From an uncultured Collinsella sp. (lineage in GTDB: Bacteria > Actinomycetota > Coriobacteriia > Coriobacteriales > Coriobacteriaceae): 6,153 nucleotides of DNA. Positions 1 to 5,731 of this stretch are shown here, one piece after another. The notes under the pieces are model-generated. The model was given only the letters and a program-made list of their open reading frames with translations, did not search any database and was not told the origin of the DNA. Both the position numbers and the translations under genes were made by a program. How positions within the stretch are numbered: position 1 is the stretch's first letter; the number at the start of each line of letters is the position of its first letter. Location: NCBI GenBank assembly GCA_900764025.1, contig CAAFMM010000110.1, positions 1-6,153 on the forward strand. The letters run 5' to 3'.

Positions 1-33
1 ATCAACAGCCCCGAGGAGAAGTTCACCACTTGA
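1..33 (+). CDS. Possible C-terminal end of an unidentified gene
   Basis: The first 33 bases read in frame 1 as INSPEEKFTT followed by TGA. Nine of the ten sense codons end in G or C, as in the real genes of this window, which supports a true coding tail whose body lies left of the window. Ten residues are too few to name a family. It converges on the mtnN remnant, and the hairpin at 109-160 lies between the two stop codons, as expected for convergent genes sharing a terminator. It could also be a chance open stretch. Confidence 0.35.
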   Translation: MNSPEEKFTT

Positions 34-101
34 GGGGCAGAAAACAACGGCCATTGAACATTCAGGGCCGACGCTCAACACTTCGGCTCGACACTTCGCT
101 T

Positions 102-160
102 TGGAAAGGGCCCTGCGCGCCGGGGTCCCAACATAAAGAAGGGCCCCGGCGCGCAGGGCC
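102..160 (-). terminator. Long GC-rich hairpin, probable terminator of mtnN
   Basis: Bases 109-128 pair with 141-160 to form a 20-bp stem with a single G-U wobble (126/143) and a 12-base loop. The stem starts at the last base of the mtnN stop codon. On the minus strand it is followed by only a short U stretch (CTTTCC), so it is a weak textbook terminator, but the very stable stem and its position between two convergent reading frames fit a terminator that could serve both strands. Confidence 0.6.
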
Positions 161-528
161 TAAAGCTTAACCATGCGCGCGGCGATGTGGGCGCAGTCGA
201 AGACGGTCTTCTTCTCGAAGGTGTTGTAGTCGACGACCTGGCCCTCGGCGCAGGGCTTGTCGCTGATGGCGCGCGCGACGACGAGGGGCACACCGTTGAG
301 ATAGGCGGCCTGCACGATGGTGCAGCCCTCCATCTCGCAGCACAGGTCGCCGAAGGTCGCGAGGATGCGCGCCTTCTGTTCCGCGGGCGAGACGAACTGG
401 TCGCCGGAAACGACGCGGCCCTCGAGGACCTTAATGTCGGGGGCGACGGCGGCTGCGGCGGCGCACGCCGCCAGCAAGGGCCGGAACGGATCGCGCAAGA
501 TCAAGGCGTCGCCCGGGAGGTCGGGCGT
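160..528 (-). pseudogene. mtnN: 5'-truncated MTA/SAH nucleosidase (C-terminal half)
   Basis: About 122 residues match the C-terminal half of 5'-methylthioadenosine/S-adenosylhomocysteine nucleosidase (Pfs/MtnN), which removes adenine from MTA and SAH in methionine salvage and the activated methyl cycle. Visible landmarks are VSGDQFV, the CEMEG segment with the ribose-binding Glu (Glu174 in E. coli numbering), and RAISD with the catalytic Asp (Asp197). The protein ends in RMVKL just before the stop. The family is about 230 residues long. The N-terminal half, with the general-acid Glu12 and much of the purine-binding fold, is missing. Upstream of roughly base 528 the frame stays open to 684, but there it only mirrors an IS3 transposase coded on the other strand, so the gene was cut and joined to IS debris. 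No start codon or ribosome binding site of its own remains. The break point is uncertain by a few codons. It is unlikely to make an active enzyme. Confidence 0.8.
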
Positions 529-529
529 T

Positions 530-1039
530 ACCGTCAGCCGGCGCCGCGTCTGCCGCATCATGAGGGAGAACGGCCTGGCCGGCACATACGGCAGGAAGAG
601 GTTCAAGGTGCACCCCGGGGCGGTCAACGTGGCCGACGTGCCGAACGTCGTCGCGCGCGGCTTCGGCGGCAGGGCGCCGCGCACCCATATATGCAGCGAC
701 CTGGCCTCCGTGCGCGTCGGGGCGTCGTGGAACTACGTCTGCCTGCTCGTCGACCTCTGCAACGGGGAGATCGTCGGCCACTCCGCAGGACCGAGGAGGG
801 ACGCGCGAGCTCCGAGCCAAGCTCTCGGATTACGTGCACTGGTACAACAACTTCAGGATCCACTCGACACTGGGCTACATGTCGCCGGTCGAGTTCAGGG
901 AGGCGGGACCGCCCCTCCCGGAATCGTCCAAATTGGTGTTGCCAATCCATAGCCAATCCAGCCATCATCTCCGCGAAGGCGGACGTCAGGAAAAGCTCGG
1001 CTTGAGCTCGGTCGGACGCGGTCTGTGGGGCATCATTCA
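530..1039 (+). mobile_element. IS3-family insertion sequence remnant
   Basis: This is the remains of an IS3-family element carrying part of orfB in plus orientation. The left part (orfA and the start of orfB) is gone, and the remnant abuts the mtnN fragment directly. A possible right end is the segment up to 1039; read inward from that end it begins TGAATGATGCCCCACAGACC, and TGA or TGT ends are usual for this family. No matching left inverted repeat or target duplication is visible, so the outer limits are guesses and the element cannot move by itself. Confidence 0.6.
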
Positions 1040-1079
1040 GGCACAGGGGGTCTCCTTGTCTTCTTCGGTCGCAACCTGA
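539..1079 (+). pseudogene. Broken IS3-family transposase orfB (DDE recombinase)
   Basis: Two frames carry pieces of one transposase. Bases 539-808 encode the pre-catalytic region (RRVCRIMREN, then GRKRF and HPGAV) and the start of the rve integrase core, with the first catalytic Asp at 698-700 in the CSDL motif and then VCLLVDL and GEIVGHSAG. From about 801 the reading shifts by one and gives the typical C-terminus RELRAKLSDYVHWYNNFR followed by IHSTLGYMSPVEF. The middle of the core, roughly 75-100 residues with the second Asp and the Glu of the DDE triad, is absent, so the joint is an internal deletion that also changes frame. The N-terminal part of OrfB is missing too. The recognisable protein ends near base 945, although the frame stays open to a TGA at 1077-1079. 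It was probably once joined to orfA by programmed -1 frameshifting, as in the family generally. Confidence 0.8.
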
Positions 1080-1084
1080 ATGAT
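1032..1084. repeat. 10-bp inverted repeat flanking 33 bp at the IS remnant's right side
   Basis: ATCATTCAGG (1032-1041) and its exact reverse complement CCTGAATGAT (1075-1084) are separated by 33 bases. TGAATGAT facing outward on both sides resembles two IS ends pointing away from each other, but the signal is short and could be chance. Confidence 0.35.
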
Positions 1085-1641
1085 AGGAACGGCCCCTTCT
1101 CTCTTTCCCTTTCGTTTTCGACGCGTCACTCTCTCGGCGGGCTTAAGGCCCGCGCTCGCGGGTGCAGGGGCTGCGCCCAAACCCCAAAAACTAAACGCCG
1201 TGCTCGAAGCGATTCCGGACGTCAGCGTAATCTCAAATCCCGTTAGTCAACTCATGAGCAAGCCACCTGAGACTACTCATTTCTCCTACTGGCAATGATG
1301 ACCTGCGACCTGCAGTTTTGCAAACTGTTTGAAAGCCACCTGCGTTGATTCACTTCCTATTGCAGCTGGCGTCTTGCACGCGAAAAGGCATTTGAGTTTC
1401 AAAACGGGCGTTTCGGCGCTATCGAGCCTTCAAAGGCATCCCGCCGCGCCCTTTGGGACTAAAACAAAAACTCAAAGCCCTGAGTTCGAAAATAGTTTTT
1501 GGAGTTGTCCCGACTTTTGTCACCGAAGCCGACGAAACGCGACAGGGTGTCACCTGGCGGCACTCGATTCGAGACGGCACCGAAAACTGGATGCAACCGG
1601 AATGACGGGACGGCAGAACCGAAGCCATCGAGTAGCGATAG
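1085..1641. other. Gene-poor stretch between IS remnant and rplX terminator
   Basis: No complete gene is convincing here. The base composition is visibly more A/T-rich and patchy than in the ribosomal genes. Small features seen are a perfect 6-bp hairpin (1137-1142 with 1148-1153), a second 8-bp hairpin with one wobble (1160-1167 with 1171-1178), a near-palindrome at 1313-1327 (CAGTTTTGCAAACTG), and a 10-bp direct repeat AAGCCACCTG at 1260-1269 and 1333-1342. Short plus-strand frames end at 1298 (...THFSYWQ) and at 1345 (from 1295, MMTCDLQF onward), and a longer one ends at 1605. Their third codon positions lack the strong G/C bias of the neighbouring genes. They may be decayed gene tails or copies of an intergenic repeat. 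Confidence 0.5.
1396..1605 (+). other. Open frame of 69 codons without a clear start, possible gene relic
   Basis: Between an in-frame TGA at 1393-1395 and a TGA at 1603-1605 the plus strand is open. The second half reads FGVVPTFVTEADETRQGV, then TWRHSIRDGTENWMQPE, a balanced composition that looks more like protein than the shadow frames here. The only early start is a TTG at 1453 with no ribosome binding site in front. Only about half of the third codon positions are G or C, unlike the neighbours. I do not recognise a family. It could be a decayed gene end, part of a dispersed repeat, or chance. Confidence 0.2.
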
Positions 1642-1677
1642 AAAAAGGCCCGGGTGCCGTGGGGCATCCGGGCCTTT
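1642..1677 (-). terminator. Rho-independent terminator closing the operon after rplX
   Basis: On the minus strand the RNA forms a 12-bp stem (1663-1674 with 1647-1658) with one A-C mismatch and a 4-base loop, extended by three A-U pairs and followed by a run of five U (complement of 1642-1646). It begins about 30 nt after the rplX stop codon. This is the classical intrinsic terminator layout. It indicates that the transcript ends here and does not continue into an rplE gene. Confidence 0.85.
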
Positions 1678-1703
1678 GCTAGCAACTTAATGTTGCGGGC
1701 AGC

Positions 1704-2009
1704 TTAGAACTTGTGGCCGCACTTCTTGCAGACGCGCAGCTTGTTCTTGCCGTCCTTCTCGTGACCGACGCGGGTAACCTTACCGCACTCGGGGCAAACG
1801 AGATTGACGTTGGAGGCGTCGATGGGAGCCTCCTGCGAAACGATACCGCCCTGCTGGTTGGCAGCGTTGGGCTTGACGGCCTTCTTGACGACCGAAACGC
1901 CCTCGACAACGACCTTGTTCTCGGCGGGGAGAGCACGCAGGATAACGCCCTGCTTGCCGCGATCCTTACCAGAGAGAACCTGGACCTTATCGCCCTTCTT
2001 GATATACAT
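1704..2009 (-). CDS. rplX: 50S ribosomal protein L24
   Basis: The 101-residue protein is L24, an assembly initiator that binds the 5' domain of 23S rRNA and lies near the exit of the peptide tunnel. It begins MYIKKGDKV and carries a KOW motif (about residues 4-37; [16 protein letters not shown] is typical). Its C-terminus holds a zinc-ribbon-like pair, CPEC at 72-75 and CKKC at 94-97, a form seen in many non-proteobacterial L24 proteins. The length is normal. The ATG is preceded by a GGGGAG ribosome binding site, and the gap to rplN is 13 nt, so the two are probably translated together. In most bacteria rplE follows directly. Here the gene is the last of the operon and a terminator follows, which is the main oddity of the locus. 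Confidence 0.97.
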   Translation of the reverse strand: MYIKKGDKVQVLSGKDRGKQGVILRALPAENKVVVEGVSVVKKAVKPNAANQQGGIVSQEAPIDASNVNLVCPECGKVTRVGHEKDGKNKLRVCKKCGHKF

Positions 2010-2022
2010 ATATCTCCCCTAA

Positions 2023-2391
2023 CTACAGGGTCTCGGGAGCGAGCGAGACGATCTTCATGTACTTCTTGTCACGAAGCTCGCGAGCGACGGGCCCGAAGAT
2101 ACGGGTGCCGACGGGCGAACCATCGTTGTTGATGACAACGCAGGCGTTCTCATCAAAGCGAATGTAGGAGCCATCCTTGCGGCGGATCTCCTTAACGGTG
2201 CGAACGACGACGCAACGGACAACGTCCTTCTTCTTGACGTTGGCGCCAGGGGTAGCCTCCTGGACAGCACCGATGAACACATCGCCGATGCCTGCATAAC
2301 GACGCTTGGAACCGCCAAGCACCTTGATGCAGCGAATCTTGCGAGCGCCGGAGTTGTCGGCGACGTTCAGCATGGTTTGCATCTGAATCAT
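2023..2391 (-). CDS. rplN: 50S ribosomal protein L14
   Basis: The 122-residue protein has the usual L14 length and start (MIQMQT, then VADNSGA at 10-16). L14 sits on the 50S face that meets the 30S subunit, contacts 23S rRNA and helps form an intersubunit bridge. The family signature region from about residue 60 to 92 is intact, with [15 protein letters not shown] followed by [10 protein letters not shown], and the end [20 protein letters not shown] is typical. In E. coli rplN opens the spc operon, and here too it follows a long 118-nt gap after rpsQ. Its GGAGG ribosome binding site (complement of 2402-2406) lies about 10 nt before the ATG, inside a small 4-bp hairpin. Confidence 0.98.
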   Translation of the reverse strand: MIQMQTMLNVADNSGARKIRCIKVLGGSKRRYAGIGDVFIGAVQEATPGANVKKKDVVRCVVVRTVKEIRRKDGSYIRFDENACVVINNDGSPVGTRIFGPVARELRDKKYMKIVSLAPETL

Positions 2392-2509
2392 GGTAGATGT
2401 TCCTCCGAACTAAGAACCGAAGAGAGGTGCGCAGCCTTTAGACGGCCTGTGGTATGCAAGCCAGGCATACGCACATCTTCGGAAACGTACAAGTCGTAAG
2501 AGCGACTGC
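2392..2509 (-). promoter_or_regulatory. Structured leader between rpsQ and rplN (S10/spc boundary)
   Basis: In this 118-nt gap the minus-strand RNA can fold into a three-way junction. P1 has 7 bp (CCGAAGA, complement of 2476-2482, with TCTTCGG, complement of 2417-2423). It encloses P2, a 10-bp stem with one bulged base (complement of 2448-2457 with 2465-2470 plus 2472-2475), and P3, about 4 bp (GGCC with GGCT). A separate 5-bp hairpin (2492-2496 with 2503-2507) follows the rpsQ stop. The ribosome binding site of rplN sits in the loop of a small GTTC/GAAC hairpin (2399-2410). I see no convincing -35/-10 pair; TTGTAC and TATGCC with 17-nt spacing is the best weak candidate. A leader, a processing site or an internal promoter are all possible. 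Confidence 0.45.
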
Positions 2510-2770
2510 TTATTTAGCGCGCTCGACGACCTCGATGAGGCGCCAACGCTTCATCTTGGACATAGGACGGGTCTCCATAACGCGGACGGTGTCGCCCACG
2601 CCAGCCGTGCACTCCTCGTCGTGAGCGTGCAGCTTCTTGGAGCTGGTCATCATCTTGCCGTACTTGGGGTGACGCTTGCGCTCGGTGATGGTGACAACAA
2701 TGGTCTTGGCACCGGAGACGGAGGTAACGACACCCGTACGGACCTTACGCGAGTTACGCGAATCAGTCAT
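2510..2770 (-). CDS. rpsQ: 30S ribosomal protein S17
   Basis: The 86-residue protein is S17, a primary 16S rRNA-binding protein of the small subunit body with an OB-like fold. It shows RKVRTGVVTSVSGAKTIVV at 8-26, the HPKYGK segment (34-39), and the family signature GDTVRVMETRPMSKMKRWRL at 59-78. The length is normal. The ATG is preceded by AAGGAG at 5 nt spacing, and the gap to rpmC is 16 nt. It ends the S10-type part of the cluster, and the 118-nt structured gap follows. Confidence 0.98.
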   Translation of the reverse strand: MTDSRNSRKVRTGVVTSVSGAKTIVVTITERKRHPKYGKMMTSSKKLHAHDEECTAGVGDTVRVMETRPMSKMKRWRLIEVVERAK

Positions 2771-2786
2771 GTTCTCTCCTTAGGTC

Positions 2787-3002
2787 CTACTCGGCGACAG
2801 CGGACTTCTCCGCTGCGATCTCGCGGGCGCGCTGCTCCGTGAGGACGCGAGCGATGTCCTTCTTCACGGTGTTGACGCGAGCGGTGTTGTCCAGCTGGCT
2901 GGTGGCCATCTGGAAACGAAGGTTAAAGAGCTCGGCGCGCATTTCCTTCAGCTTCTCAACGAGCTGAGCGTCCGAGAGCTCACGAATCTCTGCGGGCTTC
3001 AT
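2787..3002 (-). CDS. rpmC: 50S ribosomal protein L29
   Basis: The 71-residue, all-helical protein is L29, which packs near L23 at the tunnel exit and so is close to the docking site of trigger factor and [12 protein letters not shown] is the usual start, and LFNLRFQMATSQLDNTARV holds the family core, with the KKDIARVLTE stretch after it. The tail (EIAAEKSAVAE) is slightly longer than in short L29 forms. The start overlaps the rplP stop by one base (TAATG). Its strong ribosome binding site AAGGAGG is part of the rplP coding sequence (Lys-Glu-Glu codons), so translation of the two genes is probably coupled. Confidence 0.97.
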   Translation of the reverse strand: MKPAEIRELSDAQLVEKLKEMRAELFNLRFQMATSQLDNTARVNTVKKDIARVLTEQRAREIAAEKSAVAE

Positions 3003-3505
3003 TAGTTCTCCTCCTTGGCGGCGGCGGCGTCCTCAGCAGCCCACTTGGCCTCGAGAGCGGCCTCCTCAGCCATCTCCTTCTCGATGCGCTGCTCAGCGTT
3101 CTTGGCAGCAACAATCTTGGTCTTGATGGGAAGCTTGTGCTGTGCAAGACGCAGAGCCTCGCGAGCGACCTCCTCGGGCACGCCCTTGACCTCGAACATG
3201 ATGCGGCCGGGCTTGACGACGGCCACCCACTCCTCGGGGTTACCCTTACCAGAACCCATGCGAGTCTCGGCAGGCTTCTTGGTGATGGGCTTATCGGGGA
3301 AGATCGTGATGTAGACACGACCGCCACGCTTCATGTAGCGGGTCATGGCAATACGAGCGGCCTCGATCTGACGGTTGGTGATCCAATGGGCCTCGAGAGC
3401 CTGGATGCCAAACTCGCCGAAATGCAGCTCGGTATTACCCTTGGCCTGGCCCTTCATGGAGCCACGCTGCACCTTGCGGTGAAGAATACGCTTAGGGGCA
3501 AGCAC
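3002..3505 (-). CDS. rplP: 50S ribosomal protein L16 with C-terminal extension
   Basis: L16 binds 23S rRNA near the A-site and the peptidyl-transferase centre and is a late assembly protein. The 167-residue product starts [15 protein letters not shown] from a GTG codon. This start is fixed by the family N-terminus and by an AGGAGG just upstream within rpsC. Core landmarks are [16 protein letters not shown], the TRMGSGKG loop (81-88) near the active centre, and the helix [16 protein letters not shown] (115-130). L16 normally ends around residue 137-144. Here about 30 more residues follow (from about 136), rich in Ala and Glu ([22 protein letters not shown]) and probably a solvent-exposed acidic helix. 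The GTG overlaps the rpsC stop by one base (TAGTG), and the stop overlaps the rpmC ATG (TAATG). Confidence 0.97.
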   Translation of the reverse strand: MLAPKRILHRKVQRGSMKGQAKGNTELHFGEFGIQALEAHWITNRQIEAARIAMTRYMKRGGRVYITIFPDKPITKKPAETRMGSGKGNPEEWVAVVKPGRIMFEVKGVPEEVAREALRLAQHKLPIKTKIVAAKNAEQRIEKEMAEEAALEAKWAAEDAAAAKEEN

Positions 3506-4215
3506 TACTGACCCCTCCTCTCGGAGTTACGACGACGAGGACGGGAAGAGCCCTCGAGTGCAGGGTTGGGAACAGGCTGGCCCGGGAGCTTCTCGCCCAG
3601 GTAGATCCAGACCTTCACGCCGCAAGCGCCCATGGTGGTGCTGGCGACAGCCGTGCCGTAGTCGATCTTGGCACGGAGGGTGTGCAGAGGCACGCGACCC
3701 TCGCGGTACCACTCACGACGGCCCATCTCGGCACCGCCGAGACGACCGGAGCACTGGATACGGATGCCCTTAGCGCCGGCCTTGCGGGCGGACTGGACAG
3801 CCTTGCGCATAGCGCGACGGAAGGCAACGCGGCCCTCGAGCTGCTCGGCGATAGACTGAGCAACGAGGTTGGCGTCGAGCTCGGGGCGCTTGATCTCGAC
3901 AACGTCGACGGAGAGCTGGCCCTTGGAGACGCCAGCGACCTTCTCGAGCTCGGTGCGGAGGGTATCGATCTCGGCACCCTTCTTACCGATGACAACGCCG
4001 GGGCGAGCGGTGAGGATGATGACCTTCACCTTGTCGCCAGCGCGCTCGATCTCGACGCGGGAGACAGCTGCGCGGGAAAGACGCTTCTCGAGGTACTTGC
4101 GGATCTCGAGATCGTTACCGAGGGTCTTAGCGTAATCCTTCTCTGCGAACCAGCGGGAGCGCCAGTTCTCGGTGATGCCAAGACGGAAGCCGGTGGGGTA
4201 GACTTTCTGACCCAT
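3505..4215 (-). CDS. rpsC: 30S ribosomal protein S3
   Basis: S3 lies at the mRNA entry channel of the small subunit and takes part in unwinding mRNA. The 236-residue protein has the normal length. [15 protein letters not shown] opens it, then a type II KH domain with the GKKG loop at 77-80 ([10 protein letters not shown]), and the C-terminal S3 domain. [11 protein letters not shown] (131-141) corresponds to the basic patch linked to helicase activity in E. coli, and [20 protein letters not shown] (157-176) is a family hallmark. The tail is short and basic ([12 protein letters not shown]). The gap to rplV is 6 nt. A perfect AAAGGAGG ribosome binding site overlaps the last rplV codons and its stop. 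The 3' end encodes the binding site for rplP in its two Arg codons. Confidence 0.98.
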   Translation of the reverse strand: MGQKVYPTGFRLGITENWRSRWFAEKDYAKTLGNDLEIRKYLEKRLSRAAVSRVEIERAGDKVKVIILTARPGVVIGKKGAEIDTLRTELEKVAGVSKGQLSVDVVEIKRPELDANLVAQSIAEQLEGRVAFRRAMRKAVQSARKAGAKGIRIQCSGRLGGAEMGRREWYREGRVPLHTLRAKIDYGTAVASTTMGACGVKVWIYLGEKLPGQPVPNPALEGSSRPRRRNSERRGQ

Positions 4216-4221
4216 ACAGCT

Positions 4222-4593
4222 TTACGCCTCCTTTCGAGGAGCAACGACGACGGTGATGTGGGAAGTACGCTTCAGAATGCGAGAAGCGGAACCCTTGGCG
4301 CGGGGACGGATGCGCTTAAGCGTCGGACCCTCGTCAACATAGGCAGCGGCGACAACCAGGTTGTCGGCACGCAGACCGTTGTTGTTCTCGGCGTTCGCAA
4401 CGGCGGAACGGAGAACCTTCTCGACATCCACGGCGACGGCGCGGTCGCAGAAGTGGAGGATGTCGAAGGCCTGAGCGACAGGCTTGCGGCGGATCAGATC
4501 GACCACCAGGCGGGCCTTGCTGGGGGAAACACGCACGTACTTAGCGACGGCGCGAACCTCGGTGGCCTCAGTTTCAATAGACTTAGTTGCCAT
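4222..4593 (-). CDS. rplV: 50S ribosomal protein L22
   Basis: The 123-residue protein is L22, which contacts all 23S rRNA domains and sends a beta-hairpin into the wall of the peptide tunnel, where macrolides and stalling peptides act. The core begins at [17 protein letters not shown] (14-30). The hairpin region is about 84-108 ([20 protein letters not shown]), followed by RTSHITVVV. It has a short acidic lead ([12 protein letters not shown]) before the conserved part. The hairpin has no obvious insertion or deletion of the kind known from macrolide-resistant mutants. The start ATG lies 14 nt after the rpsS stop, with an AGGGGG ribosome binding site that overlaps that stop codon. Confidence 0.98.
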   Translation of the reverse strand: MATKSIETEATEVRAVAKYVRVSPSKARLVVDLIRRKPVAQAFDILHFCDRAVAVDVEKVLRSAVANAENNNGLRADNLVVAAAYVDEGPTLKRIRPRAKGSASRILKRTSHITVVVAPRKEA

Positions 4594-4607
4594 TTACGGT
4601 TAACCCC

Positions 4608-4868
4608 CTATTTGGCCTTGTGGCCACGGAACGTACGAGTCGGCGCGAACTCGCCGAGCTTGTGACCAACCATGGACTCGGTAACATACACGGGCACATG
4701 CTTGCGGCCGTCGTGGACGGCGATGGTGTGACCAACCATCTCGGGGAAGATGGTGGACGCGCGGGACCAGGTCTTCACGACGTCCTTCTTGCCAGCCTCG
4801 TTCATCGCGGTGATACGCGAGAGAAGGCGAGTCTCCACGAACGGGCCCTTTTTGAGACTTCTGCTCAT
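4608..4868 (-). CDS. rpsS: 30S ribosomal protein S19
   Basis: S19 sits in the head of the small subunit with S13 and contacts the A-site tRNA region and intersubunit bridges. The 86-residue protein is close to the usual 90. It starts [12 protein letters not shown] and carries [20 protein letters not shown] (33-52), the HDGRKHVPV segment (52-60), and the signature [18 protein letters not shown] (66-83). The ATG has AGGAG about 9 nt upstream, and the gap to rplB is 32 nt. Confidence 0.98.
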   Translation of the reverse strand: MSRSLKKGPFVETRLLSRITAMNEAGKKDVVKTWSRASTIFPEMVGHTIAVHDGRKHVPVYVTESMVGHKLGEFAPTRTFRGHKAK

Positions 4869-4900
4869 AAGTGCTTTCTCCTAAAACTCGGTATCCGAAA

Positions 4901-5731
4901 TTACTTCTTACGGCGACGAATGATGTGCTGGTTCGAGACCTTCTTCTTCTTGCGCGTACGAAGGCCCTTCGTCGGCTTACCCCAGGGGGTAACAGAGGGA
5001 CGACCAGAGGTGTGGTTCTTGCCCTCGCCACCGCCGTGCGGGTGGTCGACAGGGTTCATGACGGTACCGCGGACGGTCGGGCGCACGTTCATGTGACGCT
5101 TACGGCCGGCCTTGCCGATGACGATGTTGGCGTGATCGGCGTTGCCGACCTCACCGACGGTGGCGCGGCAGGTAACGAGGATGCGGCGCATCTCAGAGGA
5201 AGGCATACGGACGATAGCGTACTTGCCCTCCTTACCCATCAGCTGGCAGGAGTTACCGGCGGAACGGGCGATAGCGGCGCCCTTGCCCGGCTGGAACTCG
5301 ACGGCGTGGATGAGCGTACCGACGGGGATGTCGGCGAGGGGCAGAGCGTTGCCCGGCTTGATGTCGGCGTCAGAACCGGACATGATGGTCTGACCGACCT
5401 CGAGGCCCTTGGGGGCCAGGATGTAGCGCTTCTCACCGTCAGCGTAGTGCAGCAGAGCGATGCGAGCGGAACGGTTCGGATCGTACTCGATCGTGGCAAC
5501 CTTGGCGGGCACGCCGTCCTTGTTGCGCTTGAAGTCGATCACGCGGTAACGACGCTTCACGCCGCCGCCCTGGTGGCGGGTGGTGATGCGGCCGTTGTTG
5601 TTACGACCGGCCTTCTTGGGCAGGGGCTCGAGAAGAGACTTCTCGGGCTTGGTGCAGGTGATCTCGGAGAAGTCGGAGATCGTCTGCCAACGCCTACCAG
5701 CGGAGGTCGGCTTAAGGTGCTTTACAGCCAT
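4901..5731 (-). CDS. rplB: 50S ribosomal protein L2
   Basis: L2 is needed for subunit association, tRNA binding and peptidyl transfer. The 276-residue protein matches the family length. It starts [14 protein letters not shown] and has [21 protein letters not shown] at 43-63, the OB-like and SH3-like rRNA-binding core, and near the active centre the hallmark [11 protein letters not shown] (228-238) with the conserved His whose equivalent in E. coli is implicated in peptidyl transfer. The C-terminus is lysine/arginine-rich ([19 protein letters not shown]). I chose the ATG at 5729-5731 because the family starts there and AAAGGGA lies just upstream. The frame is open for 25 more codons to a GTG at 5806, but those residues do not look like L2. 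A 179-nt gap separates it from rplW, which is unusual for this operon. Confidence 0.98.
   Translation of the reverse strand: MAVKHLKPTSAGRRWQTISDFSEITCTKPEKSLLEPLPKKAGRNNNGRITTRHQGGGVKRRYRVIDFKRNKDGVPAKVATIEYDPNRSARIALLHYADGEKRYILAPKGLEVGQTIMSGSDADIKPGNALPLADIPVGTLIHAVEFQPGKGAAIARSAGNSCQLMGKEGKYAIVRMPSSEMRRILVTCRATVGEVGNADHANIVIGKAGRKRHMNVRPTVRGTVMNPVDHPHGGGEGKNHTSGRPSVTPWGKPTKGLRTRKKKKVSNQHIIRRRKK

Noticed and set aside
78..98. Direct repeat ACACTTCG at 78-85 and 91-98
   Set aside because: Only two 8-bp copies, which is no more than chance in a short stretch.
529..684. Extension of the mtnN frame upstream of about 528
   Set aside because: The residues there mirror IS3 OrfB on the opposite strand and do not fit the nucleosidase.
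187..1005. A 272-codon open frame on the plus strand
   Set aside because: It spans the antisense of mtnN and a wrong frame of the IS3 orfB. It is Arg/Gly-rich with no family character, while other frames explain both halves.
1137..1178. Two adjacent GC-rich hairpins as a terminator
   Set aside because: No U run follows on either strand in the right place, and no gene ends nearby to need it.
2450..2500. Sigma-70 promoter TTGTAC / TATGCC upstream of rplN
   Set aside because: The spacing is right, but the -10 matches only three of six positions and lies in a strong stem. It is too weak to list as a promoter.
3682..4665. A 327-codon open frame on the plus strand
   Set aside because: It runs antisense to rpsC and rplV. 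The protein is low-complexity (Gly/Asp/Leu/Ala) and arises from the codon bias of the genes beneath it.
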